A DNA stretch of 64,000 bases from Acidiluteibacter ferrifornacis (lineage in GTDB: Bacteria; Bacteroidota; Bacteroidia; Flavobacteriales_E; Vicingaceae). This document shows, one piece after another, positions 15,441 to 24,592 of this stretch. The first letter of the stretch is position 1. Every line of letters begins with the position of its first letter. Location: assembly GCF_009909615.1 (NCBI RefSeq), contig NZ_WWNE01000007.1, positions 97,097 through 161,096 of the forward strand. The letters run 5' to 3'. A program made the translations under genes and the position numbers. Under the pieces are notes generated by a model. It made no database searches, was not told the DNA's origin, and saw nothing but the letters and a program-made list of their open reading frames with translations.

Positions 15441-17864
15441 ATGGATATCGAATATATTGGTGAAAATATTATTTCTGGTCAATTAGGAAATTTATTAATC
15501 ATCCTCTCATTTGTTTGCTCTACATTAGCTGCTTTTTCTTACTTTAAAGCAATTAATTCAAGTCCATTAGATGGTGACACTTGGAAAAAAATGGGACGAA
15601 CATTCTTCCTGATTCATGTGGTTAGCATCATTGGAATTGTAGTTGTACTTTTCTATTTACTTTTCAACCATCATTTCGAATATTATTATGTTTGGCGTCA
15701 CTCTTCCTCTGACTTAGCCATGCGTTATGTATTTTCTTGTTTTTGGGAAGGACAAGAAGGCAGTTTTTTACTTTGGTCACTGTGGCATGCGGTATTAGGA
15801 GTCATATTAATGAAAACGGCTAAGCAATGGGAAGCAGGAACACTAGCAGTTGTTTCTACCGTTCAGCTATTACTCGGCTCTATGCTCTTAGGAGTTTATG
15901 TATTCGATGTTCAAATTGGAAGTAATCCGTTCATATTGTTAAGAGAGCATCCGGATATGATCCATTTGCCGTTTGTTCAGAATCCTGATTATTTGAGTTT
16001 TGTGGAAGGAACTGGACTTAATCCATTGTTGCAAAACTATTGGATGACTATTCATCCACCGATTCTTTTTCTTGGGTTTGCTTTAACACTAATACCATTT
16101 GCTTTTGCATTTGCCAGTTTAGTTGAAAAAAAATACACAGAATGGCTTAAACCTGCTTTACCATGGACATTCGCAGGAATTGCGATACTTGGTCTTGGTG
16201 TTTTGATGGGTGGTGCATGGGCTTACGAGGCGTTAAGCTTTGGAGGTTTTTGGGCTTGGGATCCAGTAGAAAATTCATCTTTAGTTCCATGGTTGATACT
16301 AGTAGGTGCTGGACACTTAATGCTAATCAATAAAGTAAAGCCCAACTCTATGTTGAGCACCTACTTGTTTGCTCTATTCTCCTTCTTATTAATAATGTAC
16401 TCTTCCTATTTGACCAAAAGCGGTATTTTAGGAGAAACATCGGTACATTCATTCGCTGATGGATTACCAGGACAGTTGATTTTTATTCTACTTGTACTTG
16501 TAGTTGCAGCAGTTTCTTTATTGGTTCTTCGTTATAAAAATCTCCCTAAACAGCAAACAGAAGAAGACCTATGGTCTAGAGAGTTTTGGATGTTTTTAGG
16601 AGCTTTGGTGCTTTTAATTTCAAGTTTTCAAATTACTTTTTCGACCAGTATTCCAGTTATAAATGCCATTTTTGGAACCAATATGGCTCCTCCAACTGAG
16701 GCCAACGCACATTATAACTCCTGGCAGTTACCACTCGCCACTTTAATCTCAATGTTCATTGGAATCGGACACTATTTAAAGTACAAGAAAACAGATAAAA
16801 AACAGTTCTTAAAAGACACCGCATTTTCAGCTATTATATCCCTTCTGATAGCAATTGTAGTAGCTACACAGTTGCAATTTCAACATTATTATCACGGACT
16901 ATTAATGTTTGCTGCAACATATGCGGTAGTTGCCAATGCAGACTATTGGTTGCGTATACTAAAAGGAAAAATTAAAAAATCTGGAGCTGCAATCGCCCAT
17001 ATTGGATTTGGGTTATTATTGATCGGAGCTTTAATTTCAGCTGGTAATAAGGAAATCATTTCTGTCAATAATTCTGGTATTGAGATAAAAATGAATGAAA
17101 ATGAAAATGCCAATAAAGAAAACATTATGCTAATCAAAGGCGATACTGTTTTAATGGGCAATCATTTCATTAGTTATGAGGGCAGAGAAAAGGAAGGACA
17201 TAACATATATTATAAAATCAATTATTACCAACTTGACGATAACGGTAAATATGATACTAAATTTCAATTACGCCCATTTGTGCAATTAAACGAACAAATG
17301 GGTAATGTTCCTGAGCCTGCTACTAAACACTTCTGGAATAAAGATATTTTTACTCATGTAACTTATGCAGATCTGGATGACCCCGCACTTGAAGACCCTA
17401 ATGCCTTCGAAGAGCCAGATACCAACTTGGTTCGAGTTGGAGATACTTTATTTGCTACTAATAGTATTATTGTAGTTAGAGGTATTGATAAAAATATTGA
17501 TTTAGAATCCAATAATCTTCAACCAACTGACATTGCCGTAGGGTTAAATTTAGAAGCAATGAATGTGAAAGGTCAAACATTCGAAGCTAAACCCATTCTT
17601 GTAATTCGTCAAAATAGACTATTTAGCATCTCATCAGAAGTTGAAAATTTAGGGTTGAAGTTCAACTTTAAAAACATCAACACTGAAACTGGAGAATTCA
17701 CTATTTTGAAGCAAGAGAAAACATCCAATGCCTCTGATTTTATTATCATGCAAGCCATTGTTTTCCCTTACATTAATATTCTTTGGCTAGGTTGCATTAT
17801 TATGACAATTGGTAGTATAATTGCAGTAATAAATCGGATTCGTTATCCAAAATTAAAATCATAA
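15441..17864 (+). CDS. ccmF: Cytochrome c haem lyase subunit CcmF
   Basis: 807 residues with about 14 hydrophobic segments. The WWD haem-binding segment reads GGFWAWDPVENSSLVPW, with a flanking MTIHPPILFLGF block as in CcmF. Near the C-terminus is a long periplasmic part (about residues 545-770) followed by a last membrane helix. CcmF joins haem from CcmE to the CXXCH of apocytochromes. It is the last ccm gene of the run. No ccmG or ccmH follows; the next gene is a DUF2520 protein six bases downstream. Confidence 0.93.
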   Translation: MDIEYIGENIISGQLGNLLIILSFVCSTLAAFSYFKAINSSPLDGDTWKKMGRTFFLIHVVSIIGIVVVLFYLLFNHHFEYYYVWRHSSSDLAMRYVFSCFWEGQEGSFLLWSLWHAVLGVILMKTAKQWEAGTLAVVSTVQLLLGSMLLGVYVFDVQIGSNPFILLREHPDMIHLPFVQNPDYLSFVEGTGLNPLLQNYWMTIHPPILFLGFALTLIPFAFAFASLVEKKYTEWLKPALPWTFAGIAILGLGVLMGGAWAYEALSFGGFWAWDPVENSSLVPWLILVGAGHLMLINKVKPNSMLSTYLFALFSFLLIMYSSYLTKSGILGETSVHSFADGLPGQLIFILLVLVVAAVSLLVLRYKNLPKQQTEEDLWSREFWMFLGALVLLISSFQITFSTSIPVINAIFGTNMAPPTEANAHYNSWQLPLATLISMFIGIGHYLKYKKTDKKQFLKDTAFSAIISLLIAIVVATQLQFQHYYHGLLMFAATYAVVANADYWLRILKGKIKKSGAAIAHIGFGLLLIGALISAGNKEIISVNNSGIEIKMNENENANKENIMLIKGDTVLMGNHFISYEGREKEGHNIYYKINYYQLDDNGKYDTKFQLRPFVQLNEQMGNVPEPATKHFWNKDIFTHVTYADLDDPALEDPNAFEEPDTNLVRVGDTLFATNSIIVVRGIDKNIDLESNNLQPTDIAVGLNLEAMNVKGQTFEAKPILVIRQNRLFSISSEVENLGLKFNFKNINTETGEFTILKQEKTSNASDFIIMQAIVFPYINILWLGCIIMTIGSIIAVINRIRYPKLKS

Positions 17865-17870
17865 GAGAAC

Positions 17871-18659
17871 ATGGCTATACCACTTAAAAAGAGGCGAATT
17901 ACTTTGATTGGAGCAGGAAATGTTGCCACCAATCTTGGAGCAGCTTTAAAAAATAAAGGACATATCATCCATCAAGTTTTTAGCAGAAGTCATCAAAGCG
18001 CGATGATTTTAGGCCATACTTTTAATTGTGACTATACCACCAAACTTTCCGATTTAAGCGATAAGACTGATTTAATAATTGTTGCTGTTCATGATGACTC
18101 GATAACTAGTATTTTAGAAAACCTAAAAATCAAAGACAAGTTAATTGTACATACTTCAGGAACTACCCCTTTGTCTGTGTTTCAAGAAAATAAATTCAAA
18201 CAATATGGTATTTTCTATCCTTTGCAGACTTTTTCTAAGCATGACATAGAAAGCTTATTGCCTATTCCAATTAGCTTAGAGGCTTCAAACAAAAAAGTAG
18301 AAAATGAACTTATTGAAATAGCAAGCAGCATCTCAAAGAAGGTATTCTTGTTGGATTCAGAGAAGAGAAAGGCGCTTCATGTGGCGGCAGTTTTTGCAAA
18401 TAACTTTAGTAACTACATGTTCCATATTTCGCAACAAATTTTAGAAGATGAAAACATATCATTCGAGCTTATAAAACCACTAATAAAAAGAACTGTAGAA
18501 AAGTTGGACAGCTCAACGCCTGCTGAATCACAAACTGGCCCTGCTTCAAGAAATGACCAGAAAATCATTTCCAACCATCTAGAATTCCTTAAAGGAAAAA
18601 AAGAATTTCAACAAGTATATGCGCTACTAAGCGAAAGCATTACAAAAAGCCGTAAATAA
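17871..18659 (+). CDS. DUF2520/Rossmann-like NAD(P)-binding protein
   Basis: 262 residues. The N-terminal Rossmann domain carries a GxGNxA dinucleotide motif (LIGAGNVATNLG). The C-terminal helical DUF2520 domain contains the AAVFANNFSNYMF block. The architecture resembles ProC/6-phosphogluconate dehydrogenase-like oxidoreductases, but the substrate is unknown. It follows ccmF by six bases and directly abuts kdsC, so this housekeeping pair probably shares the ccm transcript. Confidence 0.85.
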   Translation: MAIPLKKRRITLIGAGNVATNLGAALKNKGHIIHQVFSRSHQSAMILGHTFNCDYTTKLSDLSDKTDLIIVAVHDDSITSILENLKIKDKLIVHTSGTTPLSVFQENKFKQYGIFYPLQTFSKHDIESLLPIPISLEASNKKVENELIEIASSISKKVFLLDSEKRKALHVAAVFANNFSNYMFHISQQILEDENISFELIKPLIKRTVEKLDSSTPAESQTGPASRNDQKIISNHLEFLKGKKEFQQVYALLSESITKSRK

Positions 18660-19214
18660 ATGTCAAATTTCAAGCAGTCGTTAAAAAATATTTCAACATT
18701 TATTTTAGATGTAGATGGAGTTCTAACAGACGGCTCAGTGTTAGTTATGCCAGACGGAGACCAAATAAGGAAGTTTAATATCAAAGACGGATACATCCTT
18801 CAATTAGCAGTAAAGTTGGGTTACCATATTGAAATCATATCTGGAGGAACATCTGAATCTGTTCGCAAACGGCTAAATGGACTCGGTATAGAACACGTCA
18901 ATTTAGGTTGTAAAGACAAAATGGCCGTTTTTAATAATTGCTTGAAAAAACATCAAATAAAAGCTGAAAATGTACTTTACGTTGGTGATGACATCCCCGA
19001 CTATGAAGTAATGCAGGCAGTTGGTCTAGCTTGCAGTCCATCAGACGCAGCCGAGGAGATCAAAGCCATTTCTCATTATGTTTCTCCAAAAAAAGGTGGA
19101 GAAGGTTGCATTCGAGATATTATGGAACAAACACTTAAGGTTCAAGATAAATGGTTCAATGCATCCAACTTTGGCGAAAAAGCAAAGGGGATAGGCGAAC
19201 AGTTTGGTTGGTAA
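18660..19214 (+). CDS. kdsC: KDO-8-phosphate phosphatase KdsC (HAD family)
   Basis: 184 residues with HAD motif I FILDVDGVLTDG (Asp17, Asp19), motif II IISGGTSESV, and motif IV VLYVGDDIPDYEVM. The small, capless HAD fold and the VNLGCKDK sequence match KdsC, which makes 3-deoxy-D-manno-octulosonate for the lipopolysaccharide core. The ATG follows the stop of the DUF2520 gene with no gap. The end GGEGCIRDIMEQ is typical of the family. LptD is encoded in the same window, but in another operon. Confidence 0.9.
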   Translation: MSNFKQSLKNISTFILDVDGVLTDGSVLVMPDGDQIRKFNIKDGYILQLAVKLGYHIEIISGGTSESVRKRLNGLGIEHVNLGCKDKMAVFNNCLKKHQIKAENVLYVGDDIPDYEVMQAVGLACSPSDAAEEIKAISHYVSPKKGGEGCIRDIMEQTLKVQDKWFNASNFGEKAKGIGEQFGW

Positions 19215-19303
19215 TTTTTCAAAAATTGCTTTCCTTCTAATAAAATAAATAAAAAGGCTATATTTAAGCTTCTGAATTACAATTTACTATAATTCTAAAG
19301 CTT

Positions 19304-20212
19304 ATGAAACAGTTTTCCCTTCATGTTTGTCTTATACTTTCAATTAATCTTTTTTCCCAGAATAGTGACCCATCTCCTGCAGACCTACATCTTAAAAGTG
19401 GTCAATTAATAGATGCTATTCTGCTTTATGATTCTATTTATAATATAGATCCTAACAATCGATTAAACACCTACAACTATGCATGCGCCTATGCGCTAAT
19501 GGGTAACACAGACTCTGCATTTAAGTATTTGCATATCGCTACGGATTCCGATTCTATGGTTCAGGCTTTAAATGACCCTGACTTTTATTTTTTAATTGAT
19601 GATAATCGCTGGACAGAATTTGAGAATCAGATGATTGCAAAAATTGAGGCAAAACATCAAAAATACGCTAATCCTGAACTCTCAAAAGAGTTATGGCGTA
19701 TGAAAATCAAAGATCAAGCTTTCTATTATCATCTAAAATTAGCGGACAAACAAAATGGAATGGGTTCTCCAATTATTAAGGCATTATGGGAATTGAAGCA
19801 CCTTATTAATGATGAAAACCTAGACCGAATCGAAGAAATAATCGCAGAAATTGGATGGCCAAAAAGATCTGCTGTAGGAGGTAGTGCTGCTCAAACAGTA
19901 TTCTTAATAATTCAGCATGCAGATTTAGAGACACAAAAAAAATACTTACCTATAATGAAAGAAGCTGCTAATGAAAAGGAAGCAAGTTGGTCTTCTTTGG
20001 CATTATTAATCGATCGTATAGAAATGCGAGAAGGCCGTCCTCAAATTTATGGTTCTCAAATATCAAGAGATCAGGAAGGCAATTATAAGGTTTTTGAGAT
20101 GATCGAACCCGAATATGTAAATCAACGCAGAAAAGAAGTCGGTTTGCCTCCACTTGAAAATTACGTTAAAAACTGGGGGATAACATGGGAAGTAGAACAG
20201 AAAACCAAATAG
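19304..20212 (+). CDS. DUF6624 protein with N-terminal TPR-like repeats, secreted
   Basis: 302 residues: a signal peptide (MKQFSLHVCLILSINLFSQ), a TPR-like segment (AYALMGNTDSAFKYLHIA), then a DUF6624 domain. The domain's conserved blocks are IGWPKRSAVGGSAAQ, EGRPQIYGSQI and VNQRRKEVGLPPLENY. DUF6624 has no established function; proteins of this kind are frequent in Bacteroidota and are thought to be exported. It is preceded by a weak TATATTTA at 19259 and followed by the bidirectional terminator at 20222-20256. Confidence 0.75.
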   Translation: MKQFSLHVCLILSINLFSQNSDPSPADLHLKSGQLIDAILLYDSIYNIDPNNRLNTYNYACAYALMGNTDSAFKYLHIATDSDSMVQALNDPDFYFLIDDNRWTEFENQMIAKIEAKHQKYANPELSKELWRMKIKDQAFYYHLKLADKQNGMGSPIIKALWELKHLINDENLDRIEEIIAEIGWPKRSAVGGSAAQTVFLIIQHADLETQKKYLPIMKEAANEKEASWSSLALLIDRIEMREGRPQIYGSQISRDQEGNYKVFEMIEPEYVNQRRKEVGLPPLENYVKNWGITWEVEQKTK

Positions 20213-20221
20213 TTAAAACAA

Positions 20222-20256
20222 AAAAACCTCATTCCTATAAAAAGAATGAGGTTTTT
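20222..20256. terminator. Bidirectional hairpin terminator between DUF6624 gene and lon
   Basis: AAAAACCTCATTC (20222-20234) pairs with GAATGAGGTTTTT (20244-20256) around a nine-base loop. T-runs on both strands suit the convergent genes on either side. Confidence 0.9.
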
Positions 20257-20275
20257 AATTTTATAAACGCTCTAA

Positions 20276-22720
20276 TTAACTAATCTTAATCGGGTTATCT
20301 ACTTTTGTTTTTAATAAAGCCAAATCAATGACTTCAATCATCTCAGTTACGTAATGAAACTTTAAACCCTTTAAATAAGCTGCGTCAATTTCATCAATGT
20401 CTTTCTTATTGTCTATTGACAATATAATTTCCTTGATATCAGCTCGCTTAGCTGCCAAAATCTTTTCTTTGATCCCTCCTACTGGTAATACTCTACCTCT
20501 GAGGGTAATTTCTCCGGTCATCGCCAAATTTCTCTTCACTTTTCGTTGTGTAAATGCCGATGCCAAAGCCGTCATCATAGAAATACCTGCAGATGGGCCG
20601 TCTTTTGGAGTCGCTCCTTCAGGAACGTGCAAATGAACATTCCAGTTTTCGAACACTTCAGCATCCAATCCTAACGCTTCTGAATGAGCTTTTAAATACT
20701 CTAAAGCCAATGTAGCTGACTCTTTCATCACATTACCTAGATTTCCAGTCAACGTAAACTTGCCTTTACCTTTACTCAAACTAGTCTCAATGAACAAAAT
20801 ATCCCCTCCTACTGAAGTCCATGCTAAACCTGTCACCACTCCTGCAACATCATTGCCTTGATATTTATCTTTTGAATGTCCCGGTCCTAATATGGATTGC
20901 AAATCTGCTACAGAAATCTTTGGATTATAATCTTCTTCTAAAGCAATAGACTTTGCTGCATAACGCACTATACTAGCTAGCTTTTTCTCCAATCCTCTTA
21001 CTCCCGACTCTCGTGTGTATTCTTCACATACCTTCTCAATGATCTCTTTTGAAATTACTACGTCGGTTTTCTTTATTCCGTGAGACTCTAATAGCGTAGG
21101 AATTAAATGCTTCTTCGCTATTTCGACTTTTTCTTCGACAGTATATCCATTGATTTCAATGATTTCCATTCGATCTCTCAACGCAGGTTGAATGGTACTC
21201 AGACTATTCGCAGTAGCGATGAATAAAATTTTTGACAGATCGTAATCCATTTCTATAAAGTTATCATAGAATGTGCTATTCTGTTCGGGATCTAATACTT
21301 CAAGCATTGCAGAAGAAGGGTCTCCATGATGATCGGAACCTAACTTATCAATTTCATCTAAAACAAAAACAGGATTAGAAGTCTTTGACTTTTTTAAGCT
21401 TTGTAGGATTCTTCCAGGCATGGCACCGATATATGTTTTACGGTGTCCTCTTAACTCAGCTTCATCCCTCAATCCTCCCAAAGACATTCGCACATATTTT
21501 CTCCCTAATGCCTCTGCTATTGACCTACCCAACGATGTTTTACCTACACCAGGAGGTCCGTACAAACATAAAATAGGAGATTTCATATCTCCCTTCAGTT
21601 TCAAAACTGCTAAATGTTCAATGATTCTTTTTTTCACTTCTTTCAGGCCAAAATGGTCTCTATCCAATACTTTTTGCGCCTTCTTTAAATCAAATTTATC
21701 TTTGGTGTATTCACTCCATGGTAAATCTAATAAAGTCTCTATATAATTGATCTGGACAGAATATTCTGCAGAAGAAGAATTCATCCGTTGAAGTTTGTTC
21801 AACTCCTTCTCAAATCGTTCTTTCACCTCTTTAGTCCACTTTTTCTTTAGGGCTCTCTTTTTATACTCTGCAATCTCTTGCTCTTGAGGATTACCACCCA
21901 GCTCTTCTTGAATCATCTTCATTTGCTGATGCAAGAAATACTCCTTTTGCTGTTTGTCTATGTCCGTTTTTACTTTACTTTGAATATCGTTTTTAAGCTC
22001 TAACATTTGTAGATCTTTCGACAAATGAGTGAGTAACAACAAGGCTCGTTCTTTAGTATCCTTTTCTGATAATATTTGTTGTTTTTGAGCAACGGTAGCA
22101 TTCATGTTGCTCGCTATAAAATTGATTAAGAAAGAAGGACTCTCTATATTTTTTATCGCAAAAGACGCCTCAGAAGGTAGGTTTGGAGAATTATCTATAA
22201 TTCTGAAAGACATATCCTTAATAGAATCTATTAGTGCAGTAAAAGCTTGATCAGTTGGAACCTCGCCTACCTCGTAATCTTCAACTTTAGCCTTGTGGTA
22301 TGGCTCAGTTGCTGTTAATTCTATTATCTGAAATCTTTTCTTACCTTGAATAATCACCGTAGTATTTCCGTCAGGCATTCTGAACATTTTCAAAATACGC
22401 GCGACGGTTCCCACTTTATTCATTTGCTCAAATACAGGATCTTCGATTTTATCATCCAATTGAGAAACTACACCAATAGTCTTATCTCCCTTATTGGCAT
22501 CTTGTATCAATTTTATTGATTTATCACGTCCTACTGTGATTGGAATAACCACACCAGGAAACAACACTGTATTTTTAAGCGGTAAAATTGGCAATTCATC
22601 AGGGGTTTCTTCAGAGTTCATATTCTCCTCATCCTCTGATGTCATTAATGGTATAAATTCTGTCTCATCATCAATCAATCCTGAAAAATTCAAGTGATCG
22701 AAATTAAAGCTATTCTTCAT
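20276..22720 (-). CDS. lon: ATP-dependent protease Lon
   Basis: 814 residues: an N-terminal substrate-binding LON domain (about 40-240), an AAA+ module with Walker A GPPGVGKTS and Walker B FVLDEIDK, and a C-terminal protease domain. The catalytic serine is in PKDGPSAGIS and the catalytic lysine in GGIKEKILAAKRA. It degrades misfolded and regulatory proteins in the cytoplasm. Transcription is monocistronic, stopping at the hairpin at 20222. A sigma-54-like sequence at 22799-22814 and no clear TAnnTTTG suggest unusual control. Confidence 0.97.
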   Translation of the reverse strand: MKNSFNFDHLNFSGLIDDETEFIPLMTSEDEENMNSEETPDELPILPLKNTVLFPGVVIPITVGRDKSIKLIQDANKGDKTIGVVSQLDDKIEDPVFEQMNKVGTVARILKMFRMPDGNTTVIIQGKKRFQIIELTATEPYHKAKVEDYEVGEVPTDQAFTALIDSIKDMSFRIIDNSPNLPSEASFAIKNIESPSFLINFIASNMNATVAQKQQILSEKDTKERALLLLTHLSKDLQMLELKNDIQSKVKTDIDKQQKEYFLHQQMKMIQEELGGNPQEQEIAEYKKRALKKKWTKEVKERFEKELNKLQRMNSSSAEYSVQINYIETLLDLPWSEYTKDKFDLKKAQKVLDRDHFGLKEVKKRIIEHLAVLKLKGDMKSPILCLYGPPGVGKTSLGRSIAEALGRKYVRMSLGGLRDEAELRGHRKTYIGAMPGRILQSLKKSKTSNPVFVLDEIDKLGSDHHGDPSSAMLEVLDPEQNSTFYDNFIEMDYDLSKILFIATANSLSTIQPALRDRMEIIEINGYTVEEKVEIAKKHLIPTLLESHGIKKTDVVISKEIIEKVCEEYTRESGVRGLEKKLASIVRYAAKSIALEEDYNPKISVADLQSILGPGHSKDKYQGNDVAGVVTGLAWTSVGGDILFIETSLSKGKGKFTLTGNLGNVMKESATLALEYLKAHSEALGLDAEVFENWNVHLHVPEGATPKDGPSAGISMMTALASAFTQRKVKRNLAMTGEITLRGRVLPVGGIKEKILAAKRADIKEIILSIDNKKDIDEIDAAYLKGLKFHYVTEMIEVIDLALLKTKVDNPIKIS

Positions 22721-22798
22721 CTTATCTCCTCTCGTTTTTTAGTCAAAATGGCAGACTACTTCATAGTCGCAACCAATTTTAATTCAGGGGTGGGTTTA

Positions 22799-22814
22799 TT
22801 CAAGGGCTGTGCCA
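22799..22814 (-). promoter_or_regulatory. Possible sigma-54 type promoter upstream of lon
   Basis: On the minus strand this 16-mer reads TGGCACAGCCCTTGAA. It has the TGGCAC and TTG elements at the spacing of the sigma-54 consensus (TGGCACGnnnnTTGCA), with mismatches at the seventh base and in the -12 GC. A start site would fall near 22788, about 70 bases before the lon ATG. No RpoN-dependent activator gene is nearby. Evidence is weak because the -12 GC is not kept. Confidence 0.25.
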
Positions 22815-22841
22815 ATCTGGAGAATCGGCAATTTTGTCAAT

Positions 22842-24023
22842 TTAATGTTTTCGATAATTCGCTGTATGATCATATATCGACTTTAAAATGGCTTTATTCG
22901 TTTCATCTAAACTCATTCCTCGTCGCTCCATCATTCGGTTTCCTACTTCAAATGCTTTATCTAGTCTAAATGTTTCAAATCCATCACTTCCCCCCCAACT
23001 AAAGCTAGGGATATGTTTTATAGGAAATCCTCCACCAAAAACATTTGCGCACACTCCTACCACTGTGCCAGTATTAAACATGGTATTGATACCGCTTTTG
23101 GAGTGGTCTCCCATAGCTAAGCCACAAAATTGCAAGTTGGTATCCTCAAATCGTTCTGTTGTGTAACTCCAACAGCTTACAGTCCCATAATTATTTTTTA
23201 AATTCGAATTGTTGGTGTCGGCGCCTAGATTACACCATTCTCCAACAACAGAATTTCCCAGAAAACCTTCATGTCCTTTATTGGAATATCCAAAAATGAC
23301 CGAATTATTTACCTCTCCACCTACTTTACAGTGAGGGCCAATTGTAGTTGGGCCATAAATTTTTGTAGCACATTTTAATGTAGCACCCTCACCCATCGCA
23401 AAAGGACCGCGTATAATGCTTCCTTCCATAACTTCGGCATCCTTGCCGATATATATAGGGCCGTTTTTTGTATTCAAAATAGCTGCTTCTACCTGAGCTC
23501 CCTGCTCTATAAAGACTTTACTCACATCACCCAATATAGTATTAGAAGAATCTATTGACCTGCTAGTTCGGTTGGCGATCAGTTGGACAAAATCTTGCAT
23601 CAATACAGTTCCATTCTTCCTAAAAATATCTGACCAATGTTGAATTGAAATAACTTCGGCTTTCAGTAATTGATTTCCTTCTAATTGTTCTATATCATTA
23701 AAACCTATTTCTTTACTTGATCTAAAAGCTACCAATGAATCATTGTCAAACAACACCTCTTCTTGCTTTAAGTGCAGAATCTCCTTAATCAACTCCTCAT
23801 TTGGTATATACCTTCCATTAATATAGATATTTTCAATTCCATACCGAACTGCATATTTATCAGACAAATATTCGGGGCATAGAAATGACACTTCTTTACC
23901 CATTTTTCTTCTCCACTTCTCACTAATAGTGTCAATTCCTATTCTTAACTCTGCTGATGGCCTAGTAAGAGTAAATGGCATTAAGTCGGTACGATAATGA
24001 TCATCAAATAAAATTACATTCAT
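22842..24023 (-). CDS. GlmU-like putative sugar-nucleotidyltransferase with left-handed beta-helix
   Basis: 393 residues. The N-terminal part (NVILFDDHYRTDLMPFTLTRP) is a reduced nucleotidyltransferase-like domain. The C-terminal part contains hexapeptide repeats (GPFAMGEGATLKCATKIYG, GPHCKVGGEVNNSVI) forming a left-handed beta-helix as in GlmU/GlgC. It is the 'GlmU family' protein common in Bacteroidota, with a likely sugar-phosphate substrate. The classical G-G-x-G-T-R loop of active nucleotidyltransferases is not visible, so catalysis is uncertain. It has its own -7 element at 24044. Confidence 0.8.
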   Translation of the reverse strand: MNVILFDDHYRTDLMPFTLTRPSAELRIGIDTISEKWRRKMGKEVSFLCPEYLSDKYAVRYGIENIYINGRYIPNEELIKEILHLKQEEVLFDNDSLVAFRSSKEIGFNDIEQLEGNQLLKAEVISIQHWSDIFRKNGTVLMQDFVQLIANRTSRSIDSSNTILGDVSKVFIEQGAQVEAAILNTKNGPIYIGKDAEVMEGSIIRGPFAMGEGATLKCATKIYGPTTIGPHCKVGGEVNNSVIFGYSNKGHEGFLGNSVVGEWCNLGADTNNSNLKNNYGTVSCWSYTTERFEDTNLQFCGLAMGDHSKSGINTMFNTGTVVGVCANVFGGGFPIKHIPSFSWGGSDGFETFRLDKAFEVGNRMMERRGMSLDETNKAILKSIYDHTANYRKH

Positions 24024-24043
24024 CTGTTTTGAGTATTTATAGT

Positions 24044-24051
24044 CAAAAGTA
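24044..24051 (-). promoter_or_regulatory. -7 element TACTTTTG of the GlmU-like gene
   Basis: Read on the minus strand it is TACTTTTG (TAnnTTTG), about 20 bases before the ATG at 24023. Confidence 0.55.
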
Positions 24052-24088
24052 GTGAAAATGGATGCGCCTTATTCCCCAAAGAGTTTAC

Positions 24089-24096
24089 TAAATTTG
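24089..24096 (+). promoter_or_regulatory. -7 element TAAATTTG just before the 59-residue membrane protein gene
   Basis: TAAATTTG ends four bases before the ATG at 24101. A start site at the usual distance would fall on or near the ATG, implying a leaderless or very short-leader message. Confidence 0.5.
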
Positions 24097-24100
24097 CCTT

Positions 24101-24280
24101 ATGTATAGAAAAGATCAACTCAAAGGAATTGTTGCAATTATATTGTTTGGACTAATTGGGATTAGTTTTTTCATCTTTGGTGATGAAAGTACGATAACAA
24201 GATATGTTGCCATAATATCCTTTGCAATCTGGTTGATTTCTATCTATTTTATCAATAAAAAATTTGAAAAAAAAGATTAA
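24101..24280 (+). CDS. Small two-helix membrane protein (59 residues)
   Basis: A short frame of 59 residues: a basic start (MYRKDQLKG), two hydrophobic segments (IVAIILFGLIGISFFIFG and YVAIISFAIWLISIYFI) and a basic end (KKFEKKD). It has an ATG start, a TAA stop and its own -7 element. It lies three bases before the YbaB gene, so it is likely a real gene of an operon with it. I do not recognise its family. It probably sits in the inner membrane. Confidence 0.6.
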   Translation: MYRKDQLKGIVAIILFGLIGISFFIFGDESTITRYVAIISFAIWLISIYFINKKFEKKD

Positions 24281-24283
24281 AGT

Positions 24284-24589
24284 ATGTTCGGAGATATGAT
24301 GGGTAAGTTGCAAGAAATGCAACAGCAAACTGAGAAAATTAAAAAGAGATTAGATACTATAAGCGTGGAAGGAGAAGCCGAAAATGGACTAATAAAAGTA
24401 GTTGCCACCGCTAATAAAAAAATAACTTCTATCGCTATTGACGACCGTTTAATGTCTGAAGGTGACAAAGAGCAGATTGAGGATTTAATGATGGTTGCCA
24501 TCAACAAAGCAATTGAGAAAGCTGAGAATGTTTCCAATGCCGAAATGGCAGGAGCTGCAAAAGGAATGCTACCAGGATTTGGGATGTAA
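24284..24589 (+). CDS. YbaB/EbfC family nucleoid-associated protein
   Basis: 101 residues. The start MFGDMMGKLQEMQQQ, the block EGEAENGLIKVVATANKK and the end AAKGMLPGFGM are the standard features of YbaB/EbfC. These are dimeric DNA-binding proteins made of helices around a small sheet. It usually sits near recF/recR in other phyla, whereas here it follows a small membrane protein. Binding is generally non-specific or weakly specific. Confidence 0.93.
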   Translation: MFGDMMGKLQEMQQQTEKIKKRLDTISVEGEAENGLIKVVATANKKITSIAIDDRLMSEGDKEQIEDLMMVAINKAIEKAENVSNAEMAGAAKGMLPGFGM

Positions 24590-24592
24590 GTT

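Noticed and set aside
24277..24537. Minus-strand frame across the YbaB gene
   Set aside because: Antisense to a clear YbaB/EbfC gene, with low-complexity serine/isoleucine content.
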